The notes beneath the pieces are model-generated. The model worked only from the letters and a program-made list of their open reading frames with translations, was not told the origin of the DNA and did no database searches. The translations under genes and the position numbers were made by a program. A stretch of 64,000 bases of DNA from Elgaria multicarinata webbii (Eukaryota; Chordata; Lepidosauria; Squamata; Anguidae): contig NC_086178.1 of the NCBI RefSeq assembly GCF_023053635.1, positions 47,576,726 to 47,640,725 on the forward strand. Direction: 5' to 3'. This document shows, in pieces, positions 48,656-60,800 of this stretch (position 1 is its first letter; every line of letters begins with the position of its first letter).

Positions 48656-48839
48656 TGTTCTACATCTGAAAACCACATCCACTCCAATGGGAAGTATGCT
48701 ATTGGCATTGGGGGGAAAATTTAAAAGCCAATGTGCTCATATTCTTGATATATTAAAACTTTGTCCCTGTCACCCAAATATTTCTAATACATTATAATCT
48801 GCATTATCATCATGTCTGGAGTAGAGAAAGTGACTTATC

Positions 48840-49255
48840 TGCCATTTTTGAAGAGCCCTAACCCCCAACTAGTCACTAAGAAGGGATTAATAGAAAGGGA
48901 TTGGAACACCTTCCTTACAATCATTTTGGTCTATTAATTTCAACAAAAGACAACTAATAGGGGATAGGATAGAGGTTTATAAAAGTTATGCATGGTATGG
49001 AGAAACTGGACAGAGAGAAGTTTTTTCTCCCTCTCTCATAGCATTAAAGCTAAGGGTTATAGAAAGAAAGAAAGAGAAAATTTCACACAGCATATAATTA
49101 ATTTATGGAATTTACTGCCAGAAAAAGGGATAGTGACAAACCTCAATGCTTTTAAAAGGGAAGGAAACAAATTCATGGAGGATTAATCTATCAACAGCTA
49201 TCGGACATGAGGAACTTCCATATTCAAGGACAGTAATGCCACTAAATATCAGTTG
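48840..49255 (+). mobile_element. L3-like CR1 LINE, 3' ORF2 region
   Basis: It reads GGATAGGATAGAGGTTTATA and encodes, in a decayed frame, YRKKERENFTQHIINLWNLL followed by PEKG and LNAFKREGNKFMED, the end of an L3/CR1-type ORF2. The 3' tip (CAGCAGGGCTCTTCTTAT) reappears at 49493-49530 after a MITE. Confidence 0.7.
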
Positions 49256-49370
49256 TTGGGGTGCAGGCGGGTGGAGTGGGGTGGGGACACAACAGCAGGG
49301 AAGGGCTATTAGTTAAACCACTGCTGTAGGTTTCAGGATGGCGGCTACCCTAAGAAGCAAAATGCTGTCC

Positions 49371-49489
49371 TAAGAGTGCAATCCTATCCATCTTTACACA
49401 GAAAAACATCCTATAACTCCCAGCATTCCACAGCCTATGGGAGTTGTAGGACTTTTTCTTGTCTAAACATGCATAGGATTGTACCTTAA
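49371..49489. mobile_element. palindromic MITE, TGCATAGGATTG family
   Basis: TAAGAGTGCAATCCTATCCA and TAAACATGCATAGGATTGTA form the ends, with ATAACTCCCAGCATTCCACA / TATGGGAGTTGTAGGAC inside. It separates two parts of the L3-like element. Confidence 0.75.
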
Positions 49490-49559
49490 AGGGATCTTTG
49501 ATCTGACCCAGCAGGGCTCTTCTTATATCTCTTTATCTATAGTTATATGCATTTTACAT

Positions 49560-49980
49560 ATAAGGCCAACGTCTAGTGGGGGGGGGGGGGAACGCACACA
49601 AAACATTATAGTGAGAAATTGGAGAAAATCAGATGCACCCATAGACTGCACACACAACGCCATCCACCAAAACACGAGTATCTGGAACAGGAAGAGCAAG
49701 CAGCATCTTTCCTCCAAAGCAGTCCGAGGATGGGGGTGAATGAAAGAAAAGATGTAGGCTGGCTCTCCTCCCTCCATCACCCTAATTCTCTACACACACA
49801 CACCATCCAGCACACCTTATTTTTTTGCCAACTAATCTAGTCCTGAATTAAAAAAAAAATAGCTGGCATTTTCATTCCAATCAAGAAGTGGCAATGACAA
49901 TGCGTTTGTGGCGTCGCTGCAACTTCCCAGTCAGCAATGCTGGGGTGATGTCCGCTTGCCCTGAGATCCTCTTGCCAGTA
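49560..49980. other. upstream flank of PPP1R7, nothing coding
   Basis: It contains a G12 run at about 49578-49590 and a short CA run near 49795. No exon is recognised. Confidence 0.4.
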
Positions 49981-49989
49981 TTTCCCTGG

Positions 49990-50185
49990 CTAGTTGCCAA
50001 TGTCCCTGAGAGAAACTACATTTCCCAAGAGGCCTCGAGCTTACGCGCAGGCGCAGGGACTCCCATGGGAGCCTCTGCGGCGAAGCTGACCCTATGATTG
50101 GCTGGAGGAGGTTGCGATCGGGGTGTTGATTGGCTGTTCCGGGCGCTGCGTCCGATGCCGGAAGGAGGAGGGGGTGCAAAGCATT
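49990..50185 (+). promoter_or_regulatory. PPP1R7: PPP1R7 TATA-less promoter
   Basis: In order towards the ATG: ACTACATTTCCCA (50015-50027, close to the ZNF143/THAP11 element), GCGCAGGCGCA (about 50045-50055, NRF1-like), two GATTGGCT CCAAT boxes (50096-50103 and 50128-50135) and CCGGAAG (50158-50164, ETS-type). There is no TATA box. This is the usual arrangement for a broadly expressed gene. Motif matches are by eye. Confidence 0.7.
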
Positions 50186-50480
50186 ATGGCGACGACGGCA
50201 TCTGAGTCGGAGAGTGGGGAGGGCGCGCAGGAGATGATGGAGGGTGAGAGGCCGGTGGTAGCGCGCGGGGTCTGAATCTGGGTTAGGGCGGGCCAGGCCT
50301 GCAACGGCGAGTGTGGGCGAGTTGGGGGCGGCTGCGGCTCGGAAGCCGTGGGCGCTGGCCTTATGTAGGAGGGGGCGCTTTGGAAGGGGATTCCGATGTC
50401 TTGGCGAGGAATCTGTTTTCGGGGTGTTGGGTGGAAGCGCTGGGTATGCGTTGCAGACGGCTGGTGATGGTGTTGTTTTG
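50040..50480. promoter_or_regulatory. PPP1R7: CpG island at PPP1R7 start
   Basis: A GC-rich, CpG-rich block covering promoter, first exon and the start of intron 1 (for example GGTAGCGCGCGGGGTCTG). Long open frames on both strands here are GC artefacts. Confidence 0.8.
50186..50243 (+). CDS. PPP1R7: PPP1R7 exon 1 (coding part)
   Basis: It encodes MATTASESESGEGAQEMME and the first base of a Val codon. AQEMME aligns with human SQEMME. The donor is G|GTGAGAG. Confidence 0.92.
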
Positions 50481-51845
50481 GTGGCGGGGGTGGTGGCTGT
50501 GGGTGCTTCTCAAACAGACGAGGCAACTGTAGCCACCTTTAATCGCAGTCGACACCCAAGTCCACCCTGTTTACCCTCCTGTAGGTTGCCAGATCTCTCC
50601 ACCTCCCTATTTATTTTATCCCCCCGCCCGACTTCCGTTATGCTCTGGTGAGACATACGGGAAGAAGTGGTGTATCTGCCATCCTCTTTATGGGTTGTGA
50701 TGTTTCGGAATAAGAGACGGTCATCTTAAATAGGATACATCTTTTGGAAGAAGAGGCGTCTGTTCTGCCTTCCAGCCGCTCGAGTGGTACCACTGAGTGG
50801 CTGTAAGACTCCTTGACGCTGGCAGTTTAAGCTGCTACTGACTCATAAAACTGCATTTCATCCCCCGCCTTTTATTTTCTTCTCTATTGCTTCAACTTCA
50901 GTGTTTTCCTGCTTTGCTTTACATTGCAAAGAGAACAATGAAATGCTTTAGGTAACAACATATGGACTGCTGGCAGTGGTGCAGCCAGGGTTGGACCTCA
51001 GGGGTCCCCTGCAAATTACCACTCAGAATTTAACTAACTGGCCTGGGATCAGCACCTGTGCCAGTATGGGCATACCAGGGCTGATCTTTTTTCTTTTCTT
51101 TTTTAGATGCTATAGTTGGGGGTGGCTGGCCAGGCATGTACATTGTTATGATGAAATGGTACTTATTTGCATGTACATGTGTTTTGCATTAGGACAGTAG
51201 AAGCAAACTACAATTTATTCCTGTACTCATGATGGTGCTATGATTTAACTGAGTTTAAAATATGAAACTATACATGCCCAGATTATTATTGTTGTTGTTG
51301 TTACTGTATGGAGGGGTTATTCTAACCTATCAGGAATGTAGAAACAGTTGTAAAGCATGGAATGGTGGTGAGAAGGGGAGAAGAGAAATGTTATTTTTGT
51401 GCTTCACAACTGAAATAATAATATGGCCATCTAAAGGTGGGCAGTTTAAGACATTTCTGTCTACTCAGACATATATCCCATTGAGTTCAGTGGATCTTAC
51501 TCCTAAGTAGGTGAGTATAGGATTGTAGATTTTCATGATGGTGGCTATACTAAGAAGCAAAATGGTGGCCTAAGAGTGAAAAGAGTGTAGCCTAAATTAG
51601 CTTGCTGGTCTCAGGTGTGGTGACAGACAGTGTGATGTGTCACCAGTGTTAAGATTCATTCAACTGCTAGTCTCATTGGCTTTTACATGGAATAGGGAGA
51701 TGCCATGGGTAACAAAATGTCTTGGGCTGGGCCTGTAAAGGCTTCTATGATAAATTTATTTATTAATCAGCTATAGTTCAGACGTAATGGCCCTGCAACT
51801 AAATATACACTGCAGTTGAGCCCTCCAGCTGGATCCATGGGGGAA

Positions 51846-51881
<36 letters not shown>

Positions 51882-54800
51882 TATTTATTTATTTCCCGCC
51901 TTTTGCCCAATACTGGGCTTCAAGGCGGTATTACAAAGTTTAAAACATACATAAGCTCCCAATCCCAAAAAGGTGTTGCAGCTGGGTGTGTGTGAGATGG
52001 TTCTGTGCTGGGAGCCTGAGTCTGCTAGGAGGCAGTTGGAGGTAAATTACAAGGAATTACTTGTCAACTAGGCCCTCAGGCATGTGTAAGTTTGTTAGCA
52101 TTTGATTTAACTTGGGTATGTCAGTACATCTAGCCTTCCAACATGTTCTCTTGTTCTTTGGAACTTGGCCTAAGGCTGTAATATGTGCACATTTATCTGG
52201 AAGTGAACCTTTTTGAACTCAGTAGGATTTACTTCTGAGTAAGCATGCATAGAATCAGACTGCACTGCTCTTATTTTCTGAATATAGAAGCTTTACTGTC
52301 ATTAGTAATTTATATGTATTTCATTGTTTGCCTCTATCCTTTTTTTCTGAAATAGATGTAATTATGGTGTGTTTCTTTTACTTAGTTGACAGGAGGATTG
52401 AGTCTGAAGAGTCAGGAGATGATGAAGGGAAGAAGCACACAGTTTGCATTGTAGCAGACCTCAGTCAACAGAGTTTAAGGGATGAGCAGAATGGGGAGAA
52501 CTCAACAGGTAAACTTGTCCAGAGAGGGAAATTTCATGTAATGAGACTGACATACAATTGGAAACCCACCAAAACCATCTCTCAAGCTTTAAAAGGCAAC
52601 TATAAATGTTCTATAGCATTAGGTTTTAGGAGTGTTATTTTTATATTGCATTATGTTTGTACCCTGCAAGTTAGTAGTGCTTTTATGTGTTTTGAGTTAA
52701 CAACAATTGACTGTTGGGTTTTGTACCTGCTGTAGCTCTTTGATATAATGAGAACCTGTGCACTTTTTAATAGAAAACAGATTATATAAATTAATTTTAA
52801 AATCCAGTGGGTGGGCAACTTGTGGCCCTGCAAATGTTTTGGCCTACAACTCCCATGATCCCTCACTATTGGCTATACTGGCTAGGGCTGATGGGAATTG
52901 TGACCATCCAGATGTTTGGGTCTACAACTTGCCCACCCACGATTTAAACATGCTGGGCTATTGGTTAGTTTGTATGAGCAAGACTTTTTCTTCTTCTATT
53001 TCTGTTGAACATGGAAAAACCACCATTGTTGAAATTAAAATTCAAGCTTAAGACCTCTAATTGCCTTGTTAGAGAATTTTTATGAAGTCTAAAAGGATAT
53101 GTGTTTGAGCATGTCTCTCTTAGAGGCAAAGAGCAGTGTCTGGGCATGCTACTGTCATATGAACACCATTAAATGTCCTCTGTTTTTAAAAACTCTTATT
53201 TTAAAAATCTGATCTAAAATGTGAAGTGCAGTTGCAATCCAAGACAAAAGATGTTTATGGTTAACCTGAAAAAATTCTTTTCTTGTATTTAGGTCACCAT
53301 AACATTTTTTTACTTTAAAGTCTTGTAGTGTCTGGCCGCTTGTCCTAGTATTAGATTAAACAATAAATCAAATCCCTTTAGTCTCAATGTACTGAAGAAG
53401 CAGGAATAGGATAGGGTTAGAGGAACCATTTAGGTATGGAGTGACATCTACTTCATATGCAATGGTGGCCTGAAGCTGTATGAATATGAGTCTGTAGACT
53501 CAAGAGAGTCCTATTGATGTTCCTATAGAAGAAGTGTGTGTGTGTGTATGCGTGCACATTATTATTATTTATTATTTAAGAGTAGTCTCTCGTTGATCTT
53601 AATTTCTCTTTCCTCTTACTCCAAGCCATAACTGTAAAATCTTACTGGAAATGGCTGTTCTGGTGCTGAGCACTACTACCGTACACAATAATCAAATGCC
53701 TTACATTGTGTTTGATACTGAATCTGGATGAACCACAGATGGAATGAACTAGTTTGGCCTTCCCCAACATAGTGATCGCCAAATGTTGGACTACAACTCC
53801 CAGAATCCCCCAGCCACATAGCTGGATTCTTGGAGTTGTAGCCAACACATCTGGAGATCACCAGGGTGGGAAAGGCTGAGCTAAGCGGTTTCCCACATAC
53901 TCAAAGAAAAGTGCACTTGAGGGGTTCCTGTAGTGATAAGGTTCTTGAACTTCACAGGGTGATTTAAGTCAAATGGGATATTGCTACACAGTATTTAAAA
54001 TTTAGTGAAAGTAATTCAATAACCTAGCAGTTAGCTGGCTAACTTTGACATTCAACCATTCCATCCAAGTCAGGATCTATAGTACTATTGCTTTAAAACG
54101 ATTTACAACAGTAGTGACAACTGCTGGGGCCCAGGACACACTCCATATGCAGTTTTCAAACTGTTTTCAAAGTATCATACCCTGCTTGGTGTAAATTTGG
54201 CCCTATTGAATAGATTGCCCAGGTACTTTTTCAGTCCATCCTATGACACACAGGGCCATGCAGGTCAAGGGGCCGATAATATTTTTGTTCTTATGCAAGG
54301 CTGTTATACACTATTTTCTCATAACATCTGATTTCAGTATTTCTAACTTAAGTAATCTCCAGTGTGTATCACTCACGTGAGGCTACTATAGAACTTGGCA
54401 TTTTTAGTCTTCTAACCCTTTTTCCTTTCTAATTTAGGGTGCAGTCCTAAATTGTTGGCTGGGAAATGCTTGGAGTTGTAGGACTTTTTCTGTCTAAGCA
54501 TTCATAAGATTGTACCCTAAGCATAGTAATGAAATTAATAAGATTTCAAAATTGGAATAGTAGAACAACCCTCTAACTGATGTCACAGCTACAATATTGC
54601 CTTTTTATCCAGAACTTTTGATGATTGAGTCAAAGCCATTAAGAGAGGAGGGACTCGCCTCTCATGTGTCATGTTTTGAAGTGTCAGCCAAATCTTTATG
54701 CTTGGTTTGAATTTATTTATATGCATCCTTAGCTCTTGGCATGAACATGTTAATATATGCATAGCCTATTCTATCCTGCCTTTTAACAATAAGCATCACT

Positions 54801-57800
54801 TAACTCCCTGGGTCAGAGGGATTTGGAGATATTGATGTATATAACCATTTGAAATGAATAAACCTGATTATCTTCCCCCAAAAGTTGAGCTAGCCTATGC
54901 CTATTTTGAGGAACATCATGCTTTGCAGGGGGGAAAGCTTTTGCTTCAGTCTCTCCCTCTGATATAGTGCAGGTGCTTTGGGCGGCCCCTTGCAGGTAGT
55001 ATCCTTAGAATTTTTCACTGGTATTCTGTTTTAACTAAGAAGCCCAAGAATACACAATTCAGGGGTAAGAATATCTTCCTTTAGAGTTTAATTTTGGGCT
55101 TTTCAGGCAAAGACACACATGGGCATTTATAACAGCCACCTGTTATTCAAGACTGGAGTGAGCAGAATCCCTGAATACTGCAGGTTCTGAAATGCATTGG
55201 GTGTCCTGCAGACTCATGGAAGAACAGAAAGATCAAGAAAACAGTGGAGATTAAACCCACAGCTGTTCAAAGCATAAACATGGGTTAAGAATATTTGTTT
55301 ATTGCACATTTCATAGGCGTACATACACCGATGCACCTTTTATTAATTTGCTATCTCACTGTTGTTTATTAAATTCTTTATTATTGCATGGAATATATTT
55401 TTTCCAGTCCAAAGCAATTGTGTTAGATACCACTGTGTTAGGAACCCAGGTATTAATAGAAGTTTTGTTAAAATGTCAAAGCAAGTAAGTATCTTTTCCG
55501 GCATAGGAAACATCTCTTGGTCCTTGAACATTTTTCAAATGGCTTTTATTGTATGGGACAGTGAGAGTCTTATTCTTTAGAATATCGGAGGGGGGTCATG
55601 CTGTTAATATGGCAGATACACCATTTAAATATGCACAATGGAAAGACACAATACTAGGCTTAGTAGGAAAGACTTCAAACTGGGATTTGGGAGGCCTGTA
55701 GTTCAGACTTGTCTTCAGAACTTGTGTATTTCTGTTCAGGGATCTTTGTAGAAAACAGATGTTTCCCTGCCAACTTGCCTATCCTGTTAGGCCTCTTTCA
55801 AAGAGCATGATCATTCTCTGGAATTGGTAGCAAGTGCTCTCAATTTGGGCCTAATGGCAACAATTGCCTGGCAGTGACTCTGACAGGAGCTTCATGAACA
55901 AATTACTCTGCCAGAATAGATGAGACCGAGAGCAATTGAGCCAACTGAAACAGCCGCTCAGACTGTTGTTAATAATGAGGTAGCTCACAATTACATGGAG
56001 AACTCTTTTTGTATTCATCGTCAAGAACTCTCTTGGTTTTTCTAATCCTCACTGGAGGGTTTATAATCTAGCTGTTTGTTCAGTGCAGTTGCTTACTTCT
56101 TCCAAACAGTTTGTTTCGGCTGAGAATTATTTGCAGCCTTTATTTCATCAGCTGCTCACATGCAGTTTTGGCATTCAGATACTCTGGGTCCTTTTATTGT
56201 ACATTGCCTGTCTCTGCAGCGCTCACAGGAAGAGCTTGCTTTCAGCCTCTACCACATGGTGGCAAAATTGTCACCTGACTTCCCAACAGATTGTGACAAC
56301 CATTTTGATCATGACTTCATACTGTTTTTGATCATGAGTGTATGGTAAGTTCAAATTAGCAAGGTAGGCAGGTGGCAGCTTTGTACATGTTCCCGATATT
56401 AATTGAATGATATTTTCACCGTGAATCTTGGCTTCTAGACTTGGAATTCTATCCTGTTCACCCCCAAAATACAGGAAGACCTGACATACTTGAAAACTGA
56501 TGGCTTGGGCAACTGAATAATCATGACAGCGGATATTTAATTTGACCATTATCTAACCAATATGATTGGAATACATTATCAGTATTGAAATGGTCCTCTA
56601 ATGGTGGAAGTGTGTGTGTTAATGTTGGGCACAGAAGTTGGCTGAAGTAGAGCAGGTAGGGGTGGGCTAGCTTCAACTTACCTTCCCAGTTGCTTTGCCC
56701 CACTTTTCTTTCCCTTGGTCCCTGCTTGGTCCTTTTCTCCATTCCTTAGGACTCTTGTCTCTGTGCTCTGCCCTGCCTGTTCAAAACAGCTTGCAATAAA
56801 ATAATCACAATACAAATTGTGTCATAAAATGAATATAGGACAAAATAACTGCAGCAGAACCACCACCAGCTAAAGCAGATCAAACCAGTTAAAAAGAAAT
56901 CAGCCAAAGGCACAAGAGAATAAATGTTATTGCCCTGGCACTTGAAATCTAACAATGAAGGTTCTAGGAGTATTTCCCTGGGGAGGGTATTCCAAAAATG
57001 TGGCACCGCAACTGAAAAAAAACCCTTTTCTGGTCCATCATTCACTTCTCCACCAAAGGCAGTGAGAGCAGAGAAGAGCCTTCAGTTCTGTAGGGCATGC
57101 CAACTAAATGGTGGGAAATGTATGGGGTCATGTCACCCAAAGGTGTACAACTCCTTCCATAATGAACAGAATTAGGTTTGTATTCTCTCTTTCTCTCAAA
57201 GCATAGAATGTGTCCCTTCCCCTTGTCTTGCACTTGCACTCAGTTGCATTTCTGGTCAGTAACTTTGCCAGCTGCTTCTGACTTCATGGCAACCTTTGCC
57301 ACTCCCCCTTAATGTAGAGCCAGCAATGACTCAAGTGCTTGCACGAGAGGTTCCTCACCTTTGGTTGTTAAATGTGCAAGCTGATCTGTGTAGGTTAGTT
57401 TTGGTGTAATTGCTGATGATGCCAAAAGACACTGGGCCTCTTTGCATGTAGTGCTAAGCAATGGTTTAGTGCAGGAGTCCCCAACATAGAGTCCACGGGC
57501 ACCCACAAAACATTTATTTATTTATTTATTTATTTCATATTTTAAATTTACATACATGGATATATATCCATACGAAAAGCATACAGCTTTTAGCAGTTAC
57601 ACATAGGCTTTAACAAAAGTGACCAAATATCTAAATAAGTATCCATTTGAAGATGTCATCTGTATGCCACCCATTCAAATAATGAAAGCGCTGTAAGGAC
57701 CTCAGTCTATTGCATTACAGGAGGTGTTTATCCTTTCAGTGTTGTAATACCAGTCTTTTAGGTGTCAAAAAGGCATGGAGAATCTATTTACATTGACCGT

Positions 57801-60800
57801 TAATTTCCATGGAGCAGGTAAATAATTTTAAAGAGCGTGCACATGAGTGAATCTTAAAGACTTTTGCAATACAAAATTTATCTGTGTAATAACCTCCTTG
57901 CAAAAAAACAAGCTACTGGACATTGCAAAAACATGTTTAAAGGAAGCATTGGCTGTATTGCACTGCCAGCAATTAGCCAAATTAGACCACCTTATTAAAG
58001 AGATGTTGCAGTGTCCGACAGACGTGAAAAAAAGGTTTTGCTTAAGCCTTGGCCTAAGATCCATAGATGCAACAGGTGTAGATGCCAAAGCAGCAATCCA
58101 CTGATCAGGCGTTTTGTGGTGGTACCCGCAGCAGCTCCTCAAATTCCCAAATGTGCCCATGGGTCAAAGGGACTTGGGCCCACGCCTTCCCCTCGTTTCC
58201 TATAGTGTGGCTGCAAAGTAGAAGCTTCTGATCTCCTTGCAGCTGTGCCAGAGGAGGGCCGATGGAACGTGTAAGCTCAAGACCTGCCAAGACTCAGAAG
58301 GCGGAGCAAATCCCATATGCATTTCCAATGGGAAAGGGGCACTTGAGACAGTTTTCTCCAGGCAAAATGTTGCCGGCTTTCCAAATAGCTTTTGTTACCA
58401 TAGTTCTCAGGTTGTCAACATATTCCTCACCCTTCAGTAATATGAGCAAAAAGGGCAGATCCCTGTCCCAAGAAACCTATGAAATACATTTGTGGTGGGA
58501 AAACAACAGAAGGATCGGAGGGAAGACAGAGGCAAGGGTAATGATGGAAGACACTGAGCCGATCCAGTTATATGCGCTGAAGAGGGGCTGTGGCTCAGTG
58601 GTAAAGCAAATGCTTTGCATTCAGAAGGTTCCTAGTTCAATTCTTGGACTCTCCCAAGTAAGGCTGGAAAAGTTCCTACTTAAAATCCTGTAGGGCTGCT
58701 GCCGCTCAGGGTTGACAATACTGGTATAGATGGACCAATGGTCTGACTCAGTATAAGGCAGCTTGCTATGTTTCTAAGCTTGTGTGTGTCTGTGGATTAA
58801 GAGTGAAGCCAAAGGGCTTGCAGAGAAAAGATTTGAAGAGGGAGAGAGGTGGCACTGTGTCCGAGTTCTGGAAGGGGGTTTCAAACAGAAGGTATAGCAA
58901 GAGAGATTGGGCAGAGTTTTATAGGAGACCTGCACAAGAAAGGAGGATAGTGCATTGTTCAATAGATTTCTGCAAATCCTCTGTGCTAGACTGCATAATT
59001 TTGTATATGTTGCTCAATAATGTGCGAGGGAGAAAAATCTACCCACCTTCCAAGAGGAGAGCATGTATGAATAATTTAGAGCAAATCTCTGGGCCCATCT
59101 CCATTTGCGTGCACACTCTTAGAATGCTTTTAGTAGCAAGGATCTTCTTTTTAAACACTGAAGTGGTGAAACTGTTTCTTCACCTGCTAGCTAGCAATAC
59201 CCAGCCCATTCTGGGCATGGCCCCCAGTGTATTCTAATGGAAATGCGAGAACTAGCAAGATGGCTTGCAAGTATATTTGGCTACCTTTTAGGCAAGGAGT
59301 TTCCGGATGAAGTTCTTCAGGCGACTAGACACACAAATCAGTGGGCCGGTTTGCTCGATGTTGAGTTGGTTAATAAGACATAGTGGCTTGTTAACTACCC
59401 TTCATGTGCTGGCCTAATTTACATAATTACCCTCGTTGGGCGTGGGCTGTCCTGACTTCTAGATCTGAAGAGCGTGGTTGGTTGGGGTGGTTATCAAACC
59501 ACCCAGAATCCATGGCCTGTTGTACTTTGATAAAAATCCAAACTAACCACTCTTTCCATGCTGTGTGAACGGGGTTAGTGTTTTGCCACTAGAATTTGTT
59601 ACTACCGCTATGAGCACTGCACCATGTTACCCAAAGTGCTCAGGCTCTTTCTTCACTGTGGAAGATGGAGAAGATGGCCGAAGCGCACAAGTAACCTAAC
59701 ATTTCTTATAACAGCATGTTCTGTGCACTGTCAGTGATTAGTCCATCTGGCAGGCATCCTTTAGCCATCGAGACACAACGTTGTGAATGTAAAATTCCCA
59801 AGGGTGCATTGCCAATTTCTTGCACTGTATGTCAGGCGATAGCCACGTGTTGCTGACCAGGTGACCCTTAGCTTAGAAGAACGTCTGTGAGGTTTGCATT
59901 GCTGTAGTAAAGTCTGAATACCTCAGATGCTCCCTCTGCCCTTAAGGTATGTTTTCTCTTGTGGGAAAGCTGACTTTGCAGATTGGCTTTCAATTTGATG
60001 AGCGGCATGGGCTAATGCAAGGTGTATTCGCTCTCTTGCAGCTGAAGCAGAAACACCGGTGGATATGGAGACGATTAGCCTGGATCCAGAAGCAGAGGTA
60101 ATGTAGATTTCACTGCTAGATTGTGATGATACATGGGAAGAGCACCAGCCCACAGGTGAAGACATCTGGGGAAAGGTCTCCAAAATCTCGGTTATCAAGC
60201 ATTTCTTCTCATGAGTTATTGAGCGTTTTAAAATGTATTTATCTTTTTTAAAAAAGAAGAAGCTGAATTCTAGGCATGGTGGGCAAAATATTTTGTATGA
60301 GAGAAGCTGAGTCACCGCAATTGAAAAATTAGGTTAGAGAGCTTCAAAGGCACACACACACAAAAACCCTAACCAAAACACTTTGCTGAGAAAAAGCTGA
60401 TTCCAAAGGGAGCGTAGGTGTCTGCCTTTTCCCTTTTTTCTTTGAAGATCTGTGCTGTCAACAGGTTTTTAAAATCCATGCTAAGGTGGAAAATTTTGAT
60501 TAGTCAGCAGGTCAAAGAGTTCTGCTTGAAGAGTCTATTTACAGAATTTAATGTGCCAGTTCGCACAACATAGCACTACGGGTTATTAAACCCCAGTGAG
60601 TCCCAGAGGATGCTGGGCAACATTTTGGATATGCAGTCCTGAGGGGGATTACCCAGCCACTGAGGGTTATTTGAGGGTTAAACAACCCTTTCATAACCCT
60701 ACAACAAACTAAGGGTTATGCAAGGTTTGAATATCTGGGCTTTTATATTCAAAATGTCACCCACATGCACCACAGCTTATCAGTTCAACATACACACCCC

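Larger units (their letters stand above)
50244..52385 (+). other. PPP1R7: PPP1R7 intron 1
   Basis: After the GC-rich start it holds a repeat of the ACTCAATGGGATT family (51450-51527), a minus-strand L2 tail (51846-51965) with an (ATT)n run, and another short repeat at 52165-52270. No other exon is seen. Confidence 0.6.
52509..60041 (+). other. PPP1R7: PPP1R7 intron 2
   Basis: This 7.5-kb intron holds the MITEs at 52805, 53755, 54075 and 54437, L2-like DNA at 56764-57170, a Sauria SINE tail near 57307 and a tRNA-SINE at 58585. The stretches 54530-56760, 57540-58580 and 58785-60040 show nothing coding that I can support. TIR-like motifs near 59310 and 59570 may mark another old MITE. Confidence 0.55.

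Noticed and set aside
50092-50651. Open frames of 64-144 residues around the PPP1R7 start
   Set aside because: GC-rich shadows in the CpG island. The true exon is the 58-base segment at 50186-50243.
57478-57545. CAGGAGTCCCCAACATAGAG, another hAT-like end
   Set aside because: It runs into an AT-rich tail after about 40 bases, and no partner end was found.
58585-58660. tRNA-like A and B boxes
   Set aside because: The boxes head a SINE with a long non-tRNA body and tail, so this is not a tRNA gene.
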